This document shows positions 1 to 13,000 of a stretch of 64,000 nt of DNA, piece by piece. Made by a program: the position numbers and the translations under genes. The DNA comes from Larus michahellis (taxonomy: Eukaryota > Chordata > Aves > Charadriiformes > Laridae). Every line of letters begins with the position of its first letter. Position 1 is the first letter of the stretch. The notes under the pieces were generated by a model. That model did no database searches, was not told where the DNA came from, and saw nothing but the letters and a program-made list of their open reading frames with translations. The stretch covers positions 24,717,446 to 24,781,445 of the forward strand of contig NC_133899.1 of assembly GCF_964199755.1 (NCBI RefSeq), given 5' to 3'.

Positions 1-3000
1 GACCGGAGGGGACCCTGTGCCCCGGCCCCCAGCGGCACCGTCCTGTTCCCCGGCCGGCCCGCTCCCGCTCCCGCTCCCGACCCCGCTCCCTCTCCCCTTC
101 CCCTCCTTCTCCCTCCCCGGCAGCGCTGCCTCGCACCGGGGAAAGGCTCCCGCCACAAAATTCTCTTTTTCCTGTTTTCCCCTTTAAATTGGGAGGGGTT
201 TTCAGCGGTTCTGCTCCCCGGGCAGGGGCTGAGCTCGGCCTGGGCTCAGCAAAGGGCTGAGGAGCATCCCCCCGGGAGCTGCATCCACCGACGAGTCGTT
301 CTGCAGCCGGAGCTCTTTCGCTGCAGCATCCTGGTTATGAGAAACCCCTCAATTCCCCCCGCTAGGGAAATGAGAAACCCCTCAATTCTTGTCTGAGCCT
401 CGTGTTCCCACTCTGCACGGAGCACCCCCCCCCCCAAGGCCAGAGGCGAGCCCTCCCCCCATCCCCCAGCCTGGGCTCACCCATCGGAGCACCTCAGCGG
501 CTGTGGGGAAGGGACCCACGTCCTGGGTGAAAAGGGCCCGATATCGGGGCGAAAGGCCCCGAGAAGCAAAGCGAGACAGCCCTCAGCAGGGTTAGACCCG
601 CTGCAGAGCGGCCCATACCTCCGTGGGGAAAAATCCTGGGAAGTTTTGAAGCTCTCTTTAAGGGGAGATGGGTCCTGAAGTGAAAAAAAAGAAAATATTA
701 AAATAGTAGGAGAGAGGGAAAAAAAAAAAAAAGTATTAAATTAAAGCAGCCCAGCTTGTTTCTAGGCTGGTTAAGTCTATATGTGAGAGCTCACATCCCT
801 CTGAAACTTGGTGGGTCCGTGGAGCTTCCCTGCGGATGCACAGCCTGTCCCGAGGACCGGGCTGGGTGCAGAAGGCAGCTCCCAAATGTGCTGCCCATGT
901 GTTTCGCCATTTCCCATTGAATTTTAGACTAGCCCAAGCACCCTGTTCCCATTTAGCCGCATCGCTCGGCCCTAAAATCCCTTTGAGCACGAAAACGCCC
1001 CTGGGTCTGCAGCGGTCTTCAATTTAAAGAACAAATCCAATCGCCTCCGGTTCGAGCCGGCCCATCTGCTGCCAGGGGCCAGCGCGACCTCGGCGCTGCT
1101 GGGTGCTTTTTTTTTTTTTTTTTTGGTCACCGGTTTGATCACAGCAGACGGAAGGGACACGTGTCGGGGAGAATAACCTCTTCACCCAGCTTGGAGAGGC
1201 TCTGCGGGACAAAGGCTGGCGGGAGAGCTTGGAGCCAGGAAAATGTGGCTAAAAGCATATTTGCTCGGAGAGGCTGTCAGGGGGAGACAAAGGCAGGAAG
1301 CCGATAAACGCAGGGAACGAGGCTAATTGCTGGGATTAGTCACCCCGGAGCATTCGGGTGCTGCAGAGGTCAGGGCTGGAGGCCCCAGGGAGGTCAGGCG
1401 AGGAAAGATGAGCTGGAGAGAGAATTTGGGGAGAGCCTTGGATTTGGTAGATCCATGGGAAGGGCTGTTTGGCCAAAGGGCAAGGGAGCGACCAGGACCT
1501 GGATCCCAGCTCTGATGGTGCTGCCAGGGCATGCCATGGGGTCCCAGCTCCCCCAGGACTCCCTGCTGGGGTGGGCAGGTCCCAGGGACACCTAATTCAT
1601 ACAGCAAGTAAGCCTAATTCTGCAGAGGGTTTTTGATTCAAGGTATAGACACCCAGGGAAGTGTCTCAAAGCTGCATCAGCTCAGCCCAGTGAATGTCCG
1701 GGACCAGAGCACTGGGATGGGGATGGGGTAGGACTGGATCTGCTTGGGGTGGGGGGGGGGGTGATGGGGAGAGGTAATCTGTCCCTTTGGTGTTTCGCGC
1801 TGTAGGAAAAAAACCACGAGGATTCCCCGCCCAGGAACACAAGGGCATGGGCTGATTTTATCTTTGCTGTGAACACGCTCCCTCCCTGCTGCCCCGGCGG
1901 ATGCTCCCAGCCCCAGCACAAACCCATCCGGGCTTCTCCGGATGAAAATCCCCTCTGCCAGGGAGTTTGCTTGGAGCCCGGACCAAATAAGGAACTTGTG
2001 GCTTAATCTTAGGGGAACGGTGCGCGGGAATCAGTCCGTGTCAGGCACGCTCCCCGCGAGCTCCCTGCGAGCTCTATGCCCGGCTCCCGGCACGCCGAGG
2101 GGCTCGCGGGGCTCGGCACGCTCATCCGGCAGCTGCGCTACCAAAAACAGCTTTGCGGCAATATTTAGAGAGACGAAGGAAGGAAGGAAGGAGAGTCCCA
2201 GAGATTAAAAAACAAAACAAAACAAAACAAAAACCTTTTCTTTACCTTTATGTCTTAAAATACATTCTGAAACCTGGAGCGATCCTTTGGGCTGGGGCTC
2301 AGATGCCTCGGGAATTTTTTCCACGTGGGAGCGGTGTTTTCATCCTGCAAGTTTCCGGGTCCCTGGGGTGTTGGGAGAGCCGAGCTCCACCACCTTTCCA
2401 GCTGGGAAGGCTCAGCACTTGCTATCTCACCTTTTAGAGCAGCAGCTTGATTATTTCTTCTCTCCATGCACGGAGCTGCTTTCCCACACTTCTGCTCCAG
2501 CTGAGTCGCCCAGGGCCAAGAATTCCTCCTATATTTTTATAAAAAAACTTGGTTTTTTCCATATTATGGACCCACCTGTGACTTAGCACCCCGTCTTCCC
2601 AGCTCTCCGTAAGGACAACCTCTCTCCCACAACATGTTTGATGCCCTGAGCAGAAAGATCCGTGCTGGGTCACAGCTGGAGTGTGTGGGATGGAGCCTGC
2701 GTATGGAAATCATCTGCAGCGTGGGTGGACACCCTCCAGGCGCTGCAGGCTGCCGGGCCTGGACCAGGAACCTTGGGTGCGGGTGGGTGGCTTGGGATCA
2801 CCGGGTGTCCGGTGGGTGCTCTTGCTGCTTGGGGGCCGGTGGCCTCCAGACCCACCTGGGCAACAAGGGCATCCTTGAGGACTCACCTGAGGAGCAAGTC
2901 GTGATGTACCTCCCGGTCCGGACCCGCCAGGGAAGGGTGTCCCTGCGGATGGGAGCGGTGGGCCAGGGCGAGAAGGTGGTGAGTCACGAGGCAAAGATGA

Positions 3001-4545
3001 TTCAAAGAAGCGAGACCAAAATCCTTGAGAAAACCCTTCCCAAAAATGGCAATGCCGAGAGAGCTGGGTGCTGCGCTGGTGGGAATCAGCCCCCGCTGCC
3101 GCGGCTTCCCCGCTGTCAGCACCCGGCGGGATGTTCCCAGGAAAGAAAACAGCCACGGGGAAGGCAGCGAGCCCAGCCAGGAGCTACGGGCCCCTGGATG
3201 AAACTACCGACAGAGGTACCTCGACACGGCCCGAGGGGAAGCAGAGCCACCCCATGGGGAGGGGCATGGCCACCCGGCAAGTCCCCCATTGCCCCAGAGG
3301 TTCTTCATGCCACCGGCGAGCTGGGCTCAGCTCCACGTTGTGGAGTCTCAGATGGCTCGTAAGGATTGAGCTCAAGCCCAAGGCTGTGCCCACCTTCTCA
3401 GGCAAGGGGGCAGCTAACAGGGCCTCATTCCTCTCTCTGGTTTTACAGACCCTCAGAGATGCTGCCGTCGGATTTGGCTGAAATCAGCCAGCAGATTCCA
3501 GTTATTAAGGGGAGGATGGGGAAGGGAATCCTGTCGACACCTCTTTTTCTTTGGACATGAGGCCAAGAAGCTTGTGCGTGCTGATTCAGGGGGCTCGGAT
3601 GTGGCAACCCCTTCCCTGCGAGAGCCCTTTCCAACCAGAAGGATGTTTAAGGCACTAATTTGTTGCCCTTCCTGCCAAAATAGCTCGACCCCAAGCAGGG
3701 CTGGCTTCCGATAACCAGGAGGAGAAAGGCTCCCAGGGGATTATGACGGTGACCCACTAACCCGGCTGGCAACAGGACACTGCCGGCAGAGCCCACACCA
3801 GAGCCGTCTGAAACTCTGCTCTTACCCTCGCCACACACCATCCCTGCTCCTGCCCGGCATTCCCAAAGGCCCCATCGGCCCCGCTGCATCCTGCGAGCCC
3901 TTACTTTCTGCTGCAGCCCCCAGCCCTTCTCCTGTCACCGGGAATCAAGTTTCCTTTCCCGGCTGCCCTGGGAGAGATGCACGTTTCCTGCTGCTGCTTC
4001 CCTTATCTCCGCTGGCCGCAGCGGCTCAGTGATCCCAGGGCTGCCAGGGCTTGGGGAAGAGGCTGCCGGGATTTCCTGCCCGAAACGGCCGCCGCGCCAT
4101 TCCTGCCCTTCCTCCTCCTCGCTGGGAGCCCAGGGCGAAGGCGAGCCTTCAGCAGGGCAAGGGGGGGGGGGGTCTGCCCCCACCCCTCCCCCAGCAGCCA
4201 CATCTGGCAGGAGCCTGGCGGGGGGGTTTGCCGGGTGGTGAGAGGTTTGTCCCAGTTTTCCCGGTTTAGCAGAGTCCTGAGTGTGCGTGGTGACAGGGAC
4301 TTCTGGGTCCGGCTGGAGCCCTCCCCAGCCCCGTCCCGCAGACCATCCTCCTCCAACTCCAGCACATCTGTTTCCGCACAAACTGCCACCAAATAAATGC
4401 CGATTGATTTGTTTTTATGCCCAAGCTACAAGAAGAACTGACACCTCCCCCCCCAGCCAAAGGCTCCGCTGAGGCACATGGAAGCGATTACAGGGATCAG
4501 TCCCTGCGGGCATCTCCTTTCCAGGCACATGGTGTTGGGCAAGCA
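1..4545. other. Upstream flank of NID2, no gene recognised
   Basis: GC-rich non-coding DNA 5' of NID2. I looked on both strands for exon-like reading frames with splice sites, for CR1 tails and for tRNA-like folds and found none I could support. Poly-A and poly-T runs occur near 719-732 and 1107-1124. The longer open frames here, such as the one at 2634-3362, have no recognisable domain and are expected by chance at this GC content. Distal regulatory elements of NID2 could lie here, but nothing in the sequence marks one clearly. Confidence 0.6.
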
Positions 4546-4549
4546 CAGC

Positions 4550-5092
4550 CTGTCCCCATTCCTATCCCCATCTTCATTCATGTCCCTATTCCCACCCTCA
4601 TTCATATTCCTATCCCCATCCCCAACCCCATCATTGTCCCCATTCCCGTCCCCGTCCCCATCCTCATCCCTGTCCCCATCCCCATCCTTTTCTCATCCCC
4701 ATTCCCATCCCCATCCCCATACCCATCCCTACATCCATTCCTGTCCCCATCCTTGTCCCTATCCTCATCCCCCTCCCCATCTTTGTCCCCATTCCCATCC
4801 CCAGCCACATCTCTGTCCCCATCCCCAACCCTATCCCTATCCCCATCCTCACCGCTGTCGCCATCCCCATCCTTTTCCTCATCCTCATTCCCATCCCCAT
4901 GCCCATCCCTGTAACCATTCCTGTCCCCATCCTTGTCCCCATCCTCATCCCCATCCCACTCCCCATCTCCATCATTATCCCCATCCCCATCCTCTTCCCT
5001 GTCCCCATTCCTATTCCAATCCCCATCCCTATTCCAATCCCCATCCTCATCCCTGTCCCCATCCCGATCTCCATCCCCATCCTTGCTCCCCG
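4550..5092. repeat. Degenerate CCCATC hexanucleotide tandem repeat
   Basis: About 540 bp of imperfect repeats of CCCATC and variants (CCCATT, CTCATC, CTATCC, CTGTCC). The plus strand is nearly all C, A and T with few G. Because the period is six, all frames stay open and give spurious low-complexity frames (Pro/Ser/His-rich on plus, Gly/Asp/Met-rich on minus). It lies about 1.8 kb upstream of the NID2 start codon. It is a minisatellite or microsatellite and not coding. Confidence 0.9.
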
Positions 5093-6395
5093 TGAGGCTC
5101 CCAACTGCTCCCAAAAGCCGGAGGGATGCCCACGCCAGCAGGGCTCCGCTCCTGGTGCCAGGGCACGACTCTAGCTCTTCCCGACTGCCGCTTTTTTAAC
5201 TGGCTGGTGCCGGTTTTGCCGAGGAGGTGGTAAAAAAGCAGTTTTTAAAGATTGTGCCGAAAGCCTGGCAGCTGCCCCTTCCATGCGGCAGAGGGTCCTC
5301 AGGGCCCCTTTCGCAGGGGTATCGCCCTCGGGACAGACGCTTGGGTGCATGAGGGTGTTTGAGGGACAAGGTGGATTTGTCCCCGCTGCAGGATGGGACC
5401 CTGGAGGAGAGGTGGGGGGGGGGGGGAGGAGTGGCAGAGGGGCTGTCGGCCCCTCGCGGTGCCCGATTTCCCAGGAGAGCCCGGGGGATGTTTGAGCTTC
5501 AAAGAAAAGCCTTTTTTTTTTTTTTTTTTTTGGCACGGGGAACTCCTCGAAGGCTGGGGACAGCGTCCAGCTGGCCTGAACCCCGCTCAAAGCCCTAATG
5601 GTTTTCCATGGCCAGGCAAGGAGTCTCCCTCCAAGGGCTGGAGCCGACGAGATGACTGCAGCCAAGGGGGGGGGGAGGCGGAAGCCAGTCCGGATGCGGC
5701 CCCCGCGGTCACACTCGCCAGGACAAGATGGGCTTCCAAACCAGCTCATCCCTGGTCCCAGCATGGGCAGGAGCTGCTTTCCAGGATAGAGGGGACAGTG
5801 GCCACAGTGACATGTCCCCCATCACCGCAACAGGGAGAGGGTGGAGAGCATCCAGCTGCTTCCCTTGCGAGGATTCCTGCCGGGAATGCCATGAATGTGT
5901 CCCTGATTTATTTCTCTCGCCAGCCCACGGGGTTTAACACTTCTCTCCTTGTTATCTGGCATTCCTGGGGCATGTATACGTTTTGGGACAGATGCGATAC
6001 TAAATGCTGGCCCGGGGCCCAGGAAGTGGGAAGGGCTCCAAGAAGATGGAGTGGAGCTTTTGGCCGCTCCCAGCCTGGATTTCCAGGAGCACTCCGTGAG
6101 TCCGGCTGCTTGGATTTGGTGGTGGTGGTGGTGGGGGGGTGTCCTTTCGTCCCAACACCCCGAAACAAAGCCAAGGAGCCCCTCCAGCTGCCCCTCCTCC
6201 AAGCATTGACATCCCCCCCCTTCCCCCAGACTTCTCAGGATGGAGAAGGCAGACGATGGGTCTGAGAAAGGATAAACAGCGGCGACCGCTCGAGCCGCAC
6301 GACGTGATTTTGGCCGGGTGGCTGTTCCAGCTTTCCACGCACCACCCCCCCCCCCCCCCCCAACCAACCCCCAGCCCTGTCCCCTGCCGATACGG
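5093..6395. other. Proximal upstream region, no gene seen
   Basis: GC-rich sequence between the hexamer repeat and the NID2 promoter. It has homopolymer runs (T near 5512-5531, G near 5416-5427, C near 6345-6361) and a short GGT-type run near 6119-6138. No exon, repeat family or RNA gene was recognised. Confidence 0.5.
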
Positions 6396-6399
6396 AGTC

Positions 6400-6903
6400 A
6401 CGGCTCAAGGGGAACCGAGGGGAATGGCCGGGGCCTCTCGCCCACGCTCCGGTCCCGACCCCTCCTGGCCGCGGGCCCGGCTCCGGGGGCGTCGCGGCGG
6501 CGGGGAGAGGGGGGACGCGGGGCCCCGGGGAGCGGCGGGGCACGGAGGGGAGAGAGGCGGGGGGAGGGGATCCCCGCTCTGCCCCCAACCCCGGGATGCC
6601 GCCGTGGTACCCAGCCCGGCGGGGGCGGCGGAGGTGGGGTTGGGGTGTGTGGGGGGGGAGGGTGTCGCATCCCGGGGCGGATTTTGGGGTAAGCCCCGAT
6701 TGGTCGGGGCCGGGGCCGGGGATCCAATGGCGGGCTGGTCCCGCCCCCGCCACGGCGCGCCCCGTCCCGCCCCGCCGGCTCCGGTTCCCTCCGCCGGGTC
6801 GGGGCCGTCCCGTCGGGTCCGCTCCGCTCCTCCGCTCCGCTTCGCCCCGTGGGTGCCGTCGAGGGCCGGGGAGGGGGTGGGAGCCCCGCGGGCCGGCGGA
6901 GGG
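6400..6903 (+). promoter_or_regulatory. NID2: NID2 promoter / CpG island with paired CCAAT boxes
   Basis: Dense CpG, very GC-rich sequence directly 5' of the NID2 start codon and continuing into exon 1. An inverted CCAAT box (ATTGG, 6699-6703) and a direct one (CCAAT, 6724-6728) sit about 25 bp apart, a spacing seen in NF-Y promoters. A GC box (CCGCCCCCGC, 6741-6750) follows. I see no TATA box. The transcription start cannot be fixed from sequence but probably lies between about 6750 and 6890. The promoter role is inferred from position and composition. Confidence 0.65.
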
Positions 6904-7095
6904 ATGCGGCTGGCGGTGATGGTGGTGGCGGCGGCGGTGGTGGCGGTGGGGACAGCCCTGCCCCGCCGGGGGCTGCTGCCGCACGGCCCGGCCCGCGGCG
7001 ATGCCCGGCTGCGGCCCGGCGACGACGAGAGCTCTCCCGGGCTACCGCTCCGCCGGGCCCTGCGCCTCTACGGCCGCGCCGCCCGCCGCCTCTAC
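6904..7095 (+). CDS. NID2: NID2 exon 1: signal peptide
   Basis: Residues 1-64. The start [20 protein letters not shown] has a hydrophobic core typical of a signal peptide, with likely cleavage near residue 19. An acidic GDDESS stretch follows, matching the mammalian mature N terminus. The exon ends in phase 0 at a GTGAGT donor (7096). I chose this ATG because it is the only one in frame that gives a signal peptide. Confidence 0.9.
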
Positions 7096-10000
7096 GTGAG
7101 TCCCCTCCTCCCCCCGGCCCCCCTTCCTCCTCTCCATCATCTCCCTCCGTCCCTCCATCTTCCCATCCCTCCCTCCTTCCCTCCCTCCCTCCATCCTGCT
7201 ATCCCTCCCTCCACCCTGCTATCCCTCTCCCCATCCTTCTGTCCCTCTCCCCATCCTTCTGTCCCTCTCTCCACCCTTCCATCCTTCCCTCCACCTTTCC
7301 ATCCCTCTCTCCTTCCTTCCATCCCTCCCTCCACCCTTTCATCCCTCTCTCCCTCCTTCCATCCCTCCCTCCACCCTTCCATCCTTCCATGCTTCTCTCC
7401 ATCCTTCCATGCTTCTCTCCATCCTTCTGTCCCTCTCTCCATCCTTCTATCCCTCCCTCCACTCTGCTATTCCTCTCTCCCTCCTATCCCTCCCTCCCTC
7501 CATCCTATCGCTCCCTCCCTCCTTTTATCTCTCCCTCGCTCCCTCCTTCCCTCCCTCCTTCTATTCCTCCCCCCCTCCTTCTATCCCTCCCTCCTTCCGT
7601 CCCTCCCTGTCTCTCCATCTTCTCACCCTCCTCCTCTCCATCCCTCTGTCCCACCATCCCTCTCTCCTTCTATCTTTTCCCCCCTTGATCTTTCCATCCC
7701 TCCTCCCACTCGCCCCCTTTCTCCCCAGCCATTCCCCTCAACACCCAGCTCCCCTTCCTCCTTCACCCCTGCCCCTCCATACGTGTCCTGGCTGCACCAC
7801 CACACGTGTCTTTTCACCATCCATCCCTTTTCCCCCTCCACCCTGCTCCCACTGTCCCGTGCCCGGTGGCTCCGGCTGCAGAGGAACAAGAGGGCTTTCT
7901 CCTTCGCAGCTGTTTCCCCGCCAGCAGCGGCTGCAGCTGGGATGGCCCCTGAGCTGCAGCTCTCTGGGGGATGGAGAAGCCCGAGGTCTTCGTTTTCTTC
8001 CTGGCCGGATGGGGCCACGCGGCCTCAGGGCTCGGGGAGGAGGGGGGACATGGTGGGGGGACACATGCTGGAGGCACCTCTGCAGCTCCTGAGCACCCTG
8101 CACTGCTCTCCCTGCAGGTGGGGACCAACGGGGTCATCTCCACCCAGGATTTCCCCAGGGAGACCCAGTACGTGGATGACGATTTCCCCACAGACTTCCC
8201 CGTCATCGCTCCCTTCCTGGCCGACCTGGACACCTCCAGTGACAGAGGGAACATCTACTACCGGCAAGACGACTCTCCGGCCGTGCTGGGCCAGGCAGCG
8301 GGCTACATCCAGGCTGGGTTCCCCCGCACCGCCAGCTCCTTTGTGCCCACCAATGCATTCATCGCCACCTGGGAGGACGTGGGTGCCTACCAGGAGCTCT
8401 CGCAGGACACCGAGCCCTCCAAGAAGGTGAGGCCAATGGGCTGAGGTCGGACGCCCATCCTACATGTCATGAGAGGATGAGCATCCCAAATGGTCGGTCT
8501 CTTCTTTCCGGGCAGCTGGATGGTGGGTCCAGCCTTGGATGAGCATCGGGGGGAGACATGGAGCTTCTCCTCTCTGCTCAGAGCTGCGGTGGCGGTGGGC
8601 CTCTTGGCTTTGCTGATGGGCAGAAGAAGTTTAGAGGTTGCCTTCCACTCTGTGCTTGGCAGCGCTCAGGCTTTTCCCTGCTTTTCAGGCAAAGCTTTAC
8701 AGTGCTGGTGGCTCTGGATTTGAAGGGCAGAGTTGGGTGGGGAGAGCCGTGTCCCAGGTCACCCATCAGGCTCCAGACCTTTTGCCGGTGGCTTGAGGCT
8801 GGTCCTTCCTTCTGCCCGCAAGTTTATTAATGCCAGCGGCGAGGAACTGGCTTTAGAGTTTCCACCGTGGGTTGATTTTGTGTCTGGAAAACAAGCTCGT
8901 AGGTGGCCCGCCGGGTCAGGGAGGTGACCTGTGCTCTCTGCCCGCGGGCTGATAAGGCTCCTGCGTGGGTGGACCTACAGTGCTGCCTTTCCCTGAAAAT
9001 GCTGGATCCGCTGCTGGGGCAGGAGCTGTCGCGTTAGGCTGACGACGTGCCGAGGAGATGACGGTGACGCTCTGCCGGCAGGACGGGCTTCTCGAAACGA
9101 GCTGAATGCGACGGAGCTGCGAGAGGGAAAAGTCGGGTGATGGATACCCAGAGCCACGCGATGGGTGACGGGCTCGCACCGCCATGGGGGCGGGGGCTGA
9201 ACCCAAGGCCCCATCAACAGCCACCAGGTCCCCACGGGCCACCAGGAGCCGTCCCCCCTGTTCCGGGGCCCTTCAGTAGTGGGTTGCTGAGAGAGAAGCC
9301 AAGCAGGGGAAGAAATTGAGGTTTGGAAGGGAACAACGCACATTTTTTCCTCTAATTTAAAACTTGGGAAAGCAGCTGAAGAGATGCCATCAGGGGCCTC
9401 GCAGCGACCTCGCAGCCATCGAAAACGCAGCCTCCTCTTCTCTCCCCAGTTGTTGGGGTTGGTTTATTTTTTATGGTTTTGTTTCCCCCCCCCCCTGCCT
9501 CTGAGAAGTTGGATCAAGTTTTAAAACGAAACCGGTCTCGCTTGGAAACAAGCAGCTCTGGGGAAAGCTTCATTCAAGCCGCGCCGAAATGCAGCTTGTG
9601 CCTGTGCTTTGCTGAACTCCCCTTTAGCCAAAACTGCTAAAAAACCCCTCCCCAAACGCCACTTTTTTTTTTTTTTTTTTTCTTTACAAAATATGCCGTT
9701 TGTTGAAACGCTGCCCTCCCACTGCTCAGAACCCGGATTGACCTCGAAGCATTTACCCCTGGCTTTGGAAAGTCACGGCTCATCCTTTTTGAGCCTTGAA
9801 AGCAGAAACTTGGGTTAAGATGGGGGGGGGGGTTTAGAGGGGGTTAGAGGCTTCCCCTCCTCTCCCAGCCTTGGGGGTCCTGCCCTTCCGGGACCCCGGC
9901 AGCGCTGCCCTGTCCCTTCCAGCTCCTTGGGGACGCGCTCATAGTCCCTGCGGTGACATTTTTCCAGGGCTGCGGAGTGGGGTGAGAGCTGACCCCGCTT

Positions 10001-13000
10001 CTGCGAGAGCAAAAATTGCCCTTTGGGCTGGAATTTGCCCTTTGCAGGGAGCAAAAGGGTAGTGTGTGCGTGGGGGGGGGGAGGGTTGGCCCCCCCTCCC
10101 TCTGCCCTCCAATGCCACCACAGCAGTGTCACCCAGGGGGTCGTGTGTCCCCTCCGCCCCCCAACCGCAAGGCAAAATGAGTCCCGCAGCTGCTGCTGTG
10201 ACTTGGCTCGTGGGGGAGGAATCCAACCCCGGGGCGGGGGGCGTGTTATTCCCCCCCCCGCCCCAGCTTTTTGGCCGCCTTTGCGTGGGGGGGTCTCTGA
10301 ATGCCCGAGCGTGCGACGCACACAACAAGGCTCTTTATATCCTGCGGGGCCGCCAGGGGAAACCCTGCGATGCCCCCAAAACTGGGGCTGGCGCTGCGGG
10401 GACAGGCAGGGCAGGGCTGGGCTGGGGGGGGGTTGGTGTGGAGGGGGGGAGCCCCCACCCCAGCTGCTCGGGGGGTGAAAATGGGAATTTCATCATTTTT
10501 CCTAGGCTCGGGCAACCTTAACCATCTCCTCGGGAAGAGCTGCTCCTGTGCGCTTATAGCGATTTATCCGGGGAGCGGGACGTAGGCTGGGGGGCACGTG
10601 TTGGTTTCAGGGTGACCAGGGAGGGGGCGGGGGGGGAAATGCGTGTGGATTCTCCGGTGGCTCGTAAGGGTTGTGCTCGCCCCACAGCCGGCCCATCCGT
10701 GGGTTATGGCCACGGTCCCGCTCCCCGGCGCGGCCCCCGAGCTGGCAGGGCAGGCAGCCAGCGTGCCTATAGCGGGACGTATGGGTGTGGGGAAGGCGGC
10801 AGCACACGCATGGGTTTTTTTCCTGAGGAAACCAAGCTAAAACAGTTCTCAGGGCTAGGGGGGGCGGGGAGGCGGGGGGGTGGGGTGCGGTTTGCAGGTT
10901 TTCCTCCGGTGCTGATGGGACGGAGGGGGGGCTGCTGGCGATGGGAGTGAGGGGCTCCTGGGCACGGCACGGGGCTGTCACCGCCCTGCGTGGCAGCTCC
11001 GAGGGACACCCCTGAGGCCAAGTGGCTGAGGTGGGGGGCGGAGGGGGGGGTGGCCTGGCTGTGTCCTGGGCTCCCCGGGGAGGATGCTGTGCATCTGCCC
11101 AGCACGTTGCGCCGGGGTTTGGCTGTGCTCGAGCAGCTCCTGCTCTTCCTCAGGAGGTGTCTGCAGGCTGCTGGAGGGCTCTTTTGGGGGGCTTCCATGC
11201 CCTGCTGTGTGCAGGGGTGGGGGGGTGGGTGGCTGTCACGTCCCCAGTCCCCTTCCCTGTCTCAGTCCTCCACTGGGGTCTTGCCCTTCCATGATGTCCG
11301 TCTGTCCCGCTCTCCCCTCGGCAGCTCAACACCTTCCAGGCGGTCATAGCCTACAACGATGAGGACACCTACGCCATCTTCCTCTACCCCGACGGCGGCC
11401 TCCAGTTCCTGGGGACGCGACCCAAGGAGTCCTACAACGTCCAGCTGGAGCTGCCGGCCAGGGTGGGCTTCAGCTGGGGGGACGGCGATGACCCGAAGAG
11501 GGACGCGCTCTTCCACAGCCTGGCCAGCAGCGAGCAGGCTCTGAGGCAGCTGGAGCGGTGCGTGGGGCTGGGGCTGGGGGGAGGATGTGTGGGGCAGGCA
11601 GGGGCAGCAGGGTCACCTTCTCCAAGTTCCCAGAGCCTTTTAAAGGCTGGAAGAAGGAGGGGAGTGAGCTGGGGGTGATGGGTTGCACTGGGAGGGGGGG
11701 CTCAGCCCCACATGCAAGGGAGCTTTTTGGGATTTGTGGGTCCGTGGTTAGGGGACTGGGAGTGGTGGGGGCGACACCTTTGGGGTGGGTTTCCCCCCAC
11801 GGCTGTGATGGACGTGTGTGTGTGCTGCTGTCCTGCAGGGAGAGCAACGCGGGGGTACCCGGCGTGTGGGTCTTCCACGTGGGCAGCGTGGCCCCCCTGG
11901 AGCACGTGGAGCCGGGGGGCGGCGGGGAACCCATCCCCCGTGTGCCGCAGAGCCCCGTGCATCGCGCCACCGCCCCCCGCCATGCCGACCACGCGTCCCC
12001 GGAGCTGCCAGCGCGCCAGGGCTCAGGGGTCACGCCATCGCATCCCCACCACCCGCCCCGCGCCCCGGCGCTGCTGGGCGTCGTCCCCAAGGGGCTGCCG
12101 GCGTCCCCAGGGCGGGAGCAGAGCCGCCGGCTGTACCCCGCCGGGGACAGCGGAGCCTGGCAGAGCTACTCTGCCAACCCCTCTTCCTACAGCTCCGGCC
12201 ATCACGGCGTGGGCGTGGAGGAGGACGTGCATTTTAACCCTGACGGTGAGTGACGGGGACACGTCTCGTGGAGGTCAGCTCCCTAAAAAAGAAAAAAAAA
12301 AAAAAAAAAAAAAAAAGGCCCTCTTTGCTGCAAGCTCATCCCTTCCCGAGCAGCTGGGGCTGGAGCTGAGCGAGGGCTGGCATCGCTCCTGCAAAGCTGC
12401 TGCCCTTCCAGCTCCGTTCCTCCCGGCCAAATCCCGCTGCCAAGGGGCTGCTGGAGCCATACGGCCCCGCGCACCGGGTTTGCCGCCGCTCTGTCCCGTG
12501 TTGCAAGGAAGGAAGCTCCGGGAATGGGGATGGGAAGCTCAGGGGACATGTCCCGGCATGGGGCCGGGGCTGGGGAGCCGCCGTGGCATGGGGCCGGGGG
12601 AGCAAAGCCCCGTCTTTGTGTCTGTGTCCCAAAAATACGCAGAAATTCGATCTCTCGCCCTCTGTCAGCTCTGCCTGAAATCAGGCAACAGGTTTGACAC
12701 CCTCAGCATCCTGGGGCGGCTTTCTTGGGAATCGCTGCAGCCGGCTGTCCACTCTCCCCAGGGTGTTTTTGGGACCGGGGGTGGCATGGTGCCCACCCTG
12801 AGGAAGGGTGGCTTGGACCCCGTGTCCCCAACCCTTTCCCCTCGGCCCCAGGGTTCACCTACAGCGCGGCCAGCAGGGAGACGTGCGCCCGGCACCACGG
12901 GACCTGCTCCCCGCATGCCTTCTGCACCGACTACGCCGCCGGCTTCTGCTGTCACTGCCGGGCCACCTACTACGGCAACGGGCGGCAGTGCCTGCCCGAA

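Noticed and set aside
1030-1075. tRNA-like 'GGTTCGAG' motif
   Set aside because: Neither acceptor-stem pairing nor an A-box or anticodon arm could be found around it.
2634-3362. 242-codon open frame upstream of NID2
   Set aside because: No known domain and no splice or promoter context; expected by chance at high GC.
4417-5114. Pro/Ser/His-rich and Gly/Asp-rich frames on both strands
   Set aside because: Artefact of the CCCATC hexamer repeat.
6139-8430. Open frame of 763 codons on plus strand
   Set aside because: It runs through the promoter, exon 1 in another frame, the pyrimidine microsatellite and exon 2 in another frame. It is open only because the repeat lacks stops; the real exons read in different frames with splice sites.
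12283-12316. Poly-A run as mark of a processed pseudogene
   Set aside because: The sequence before it is ordinary intron and exon 4 of NID2 with no intronless gene copy.
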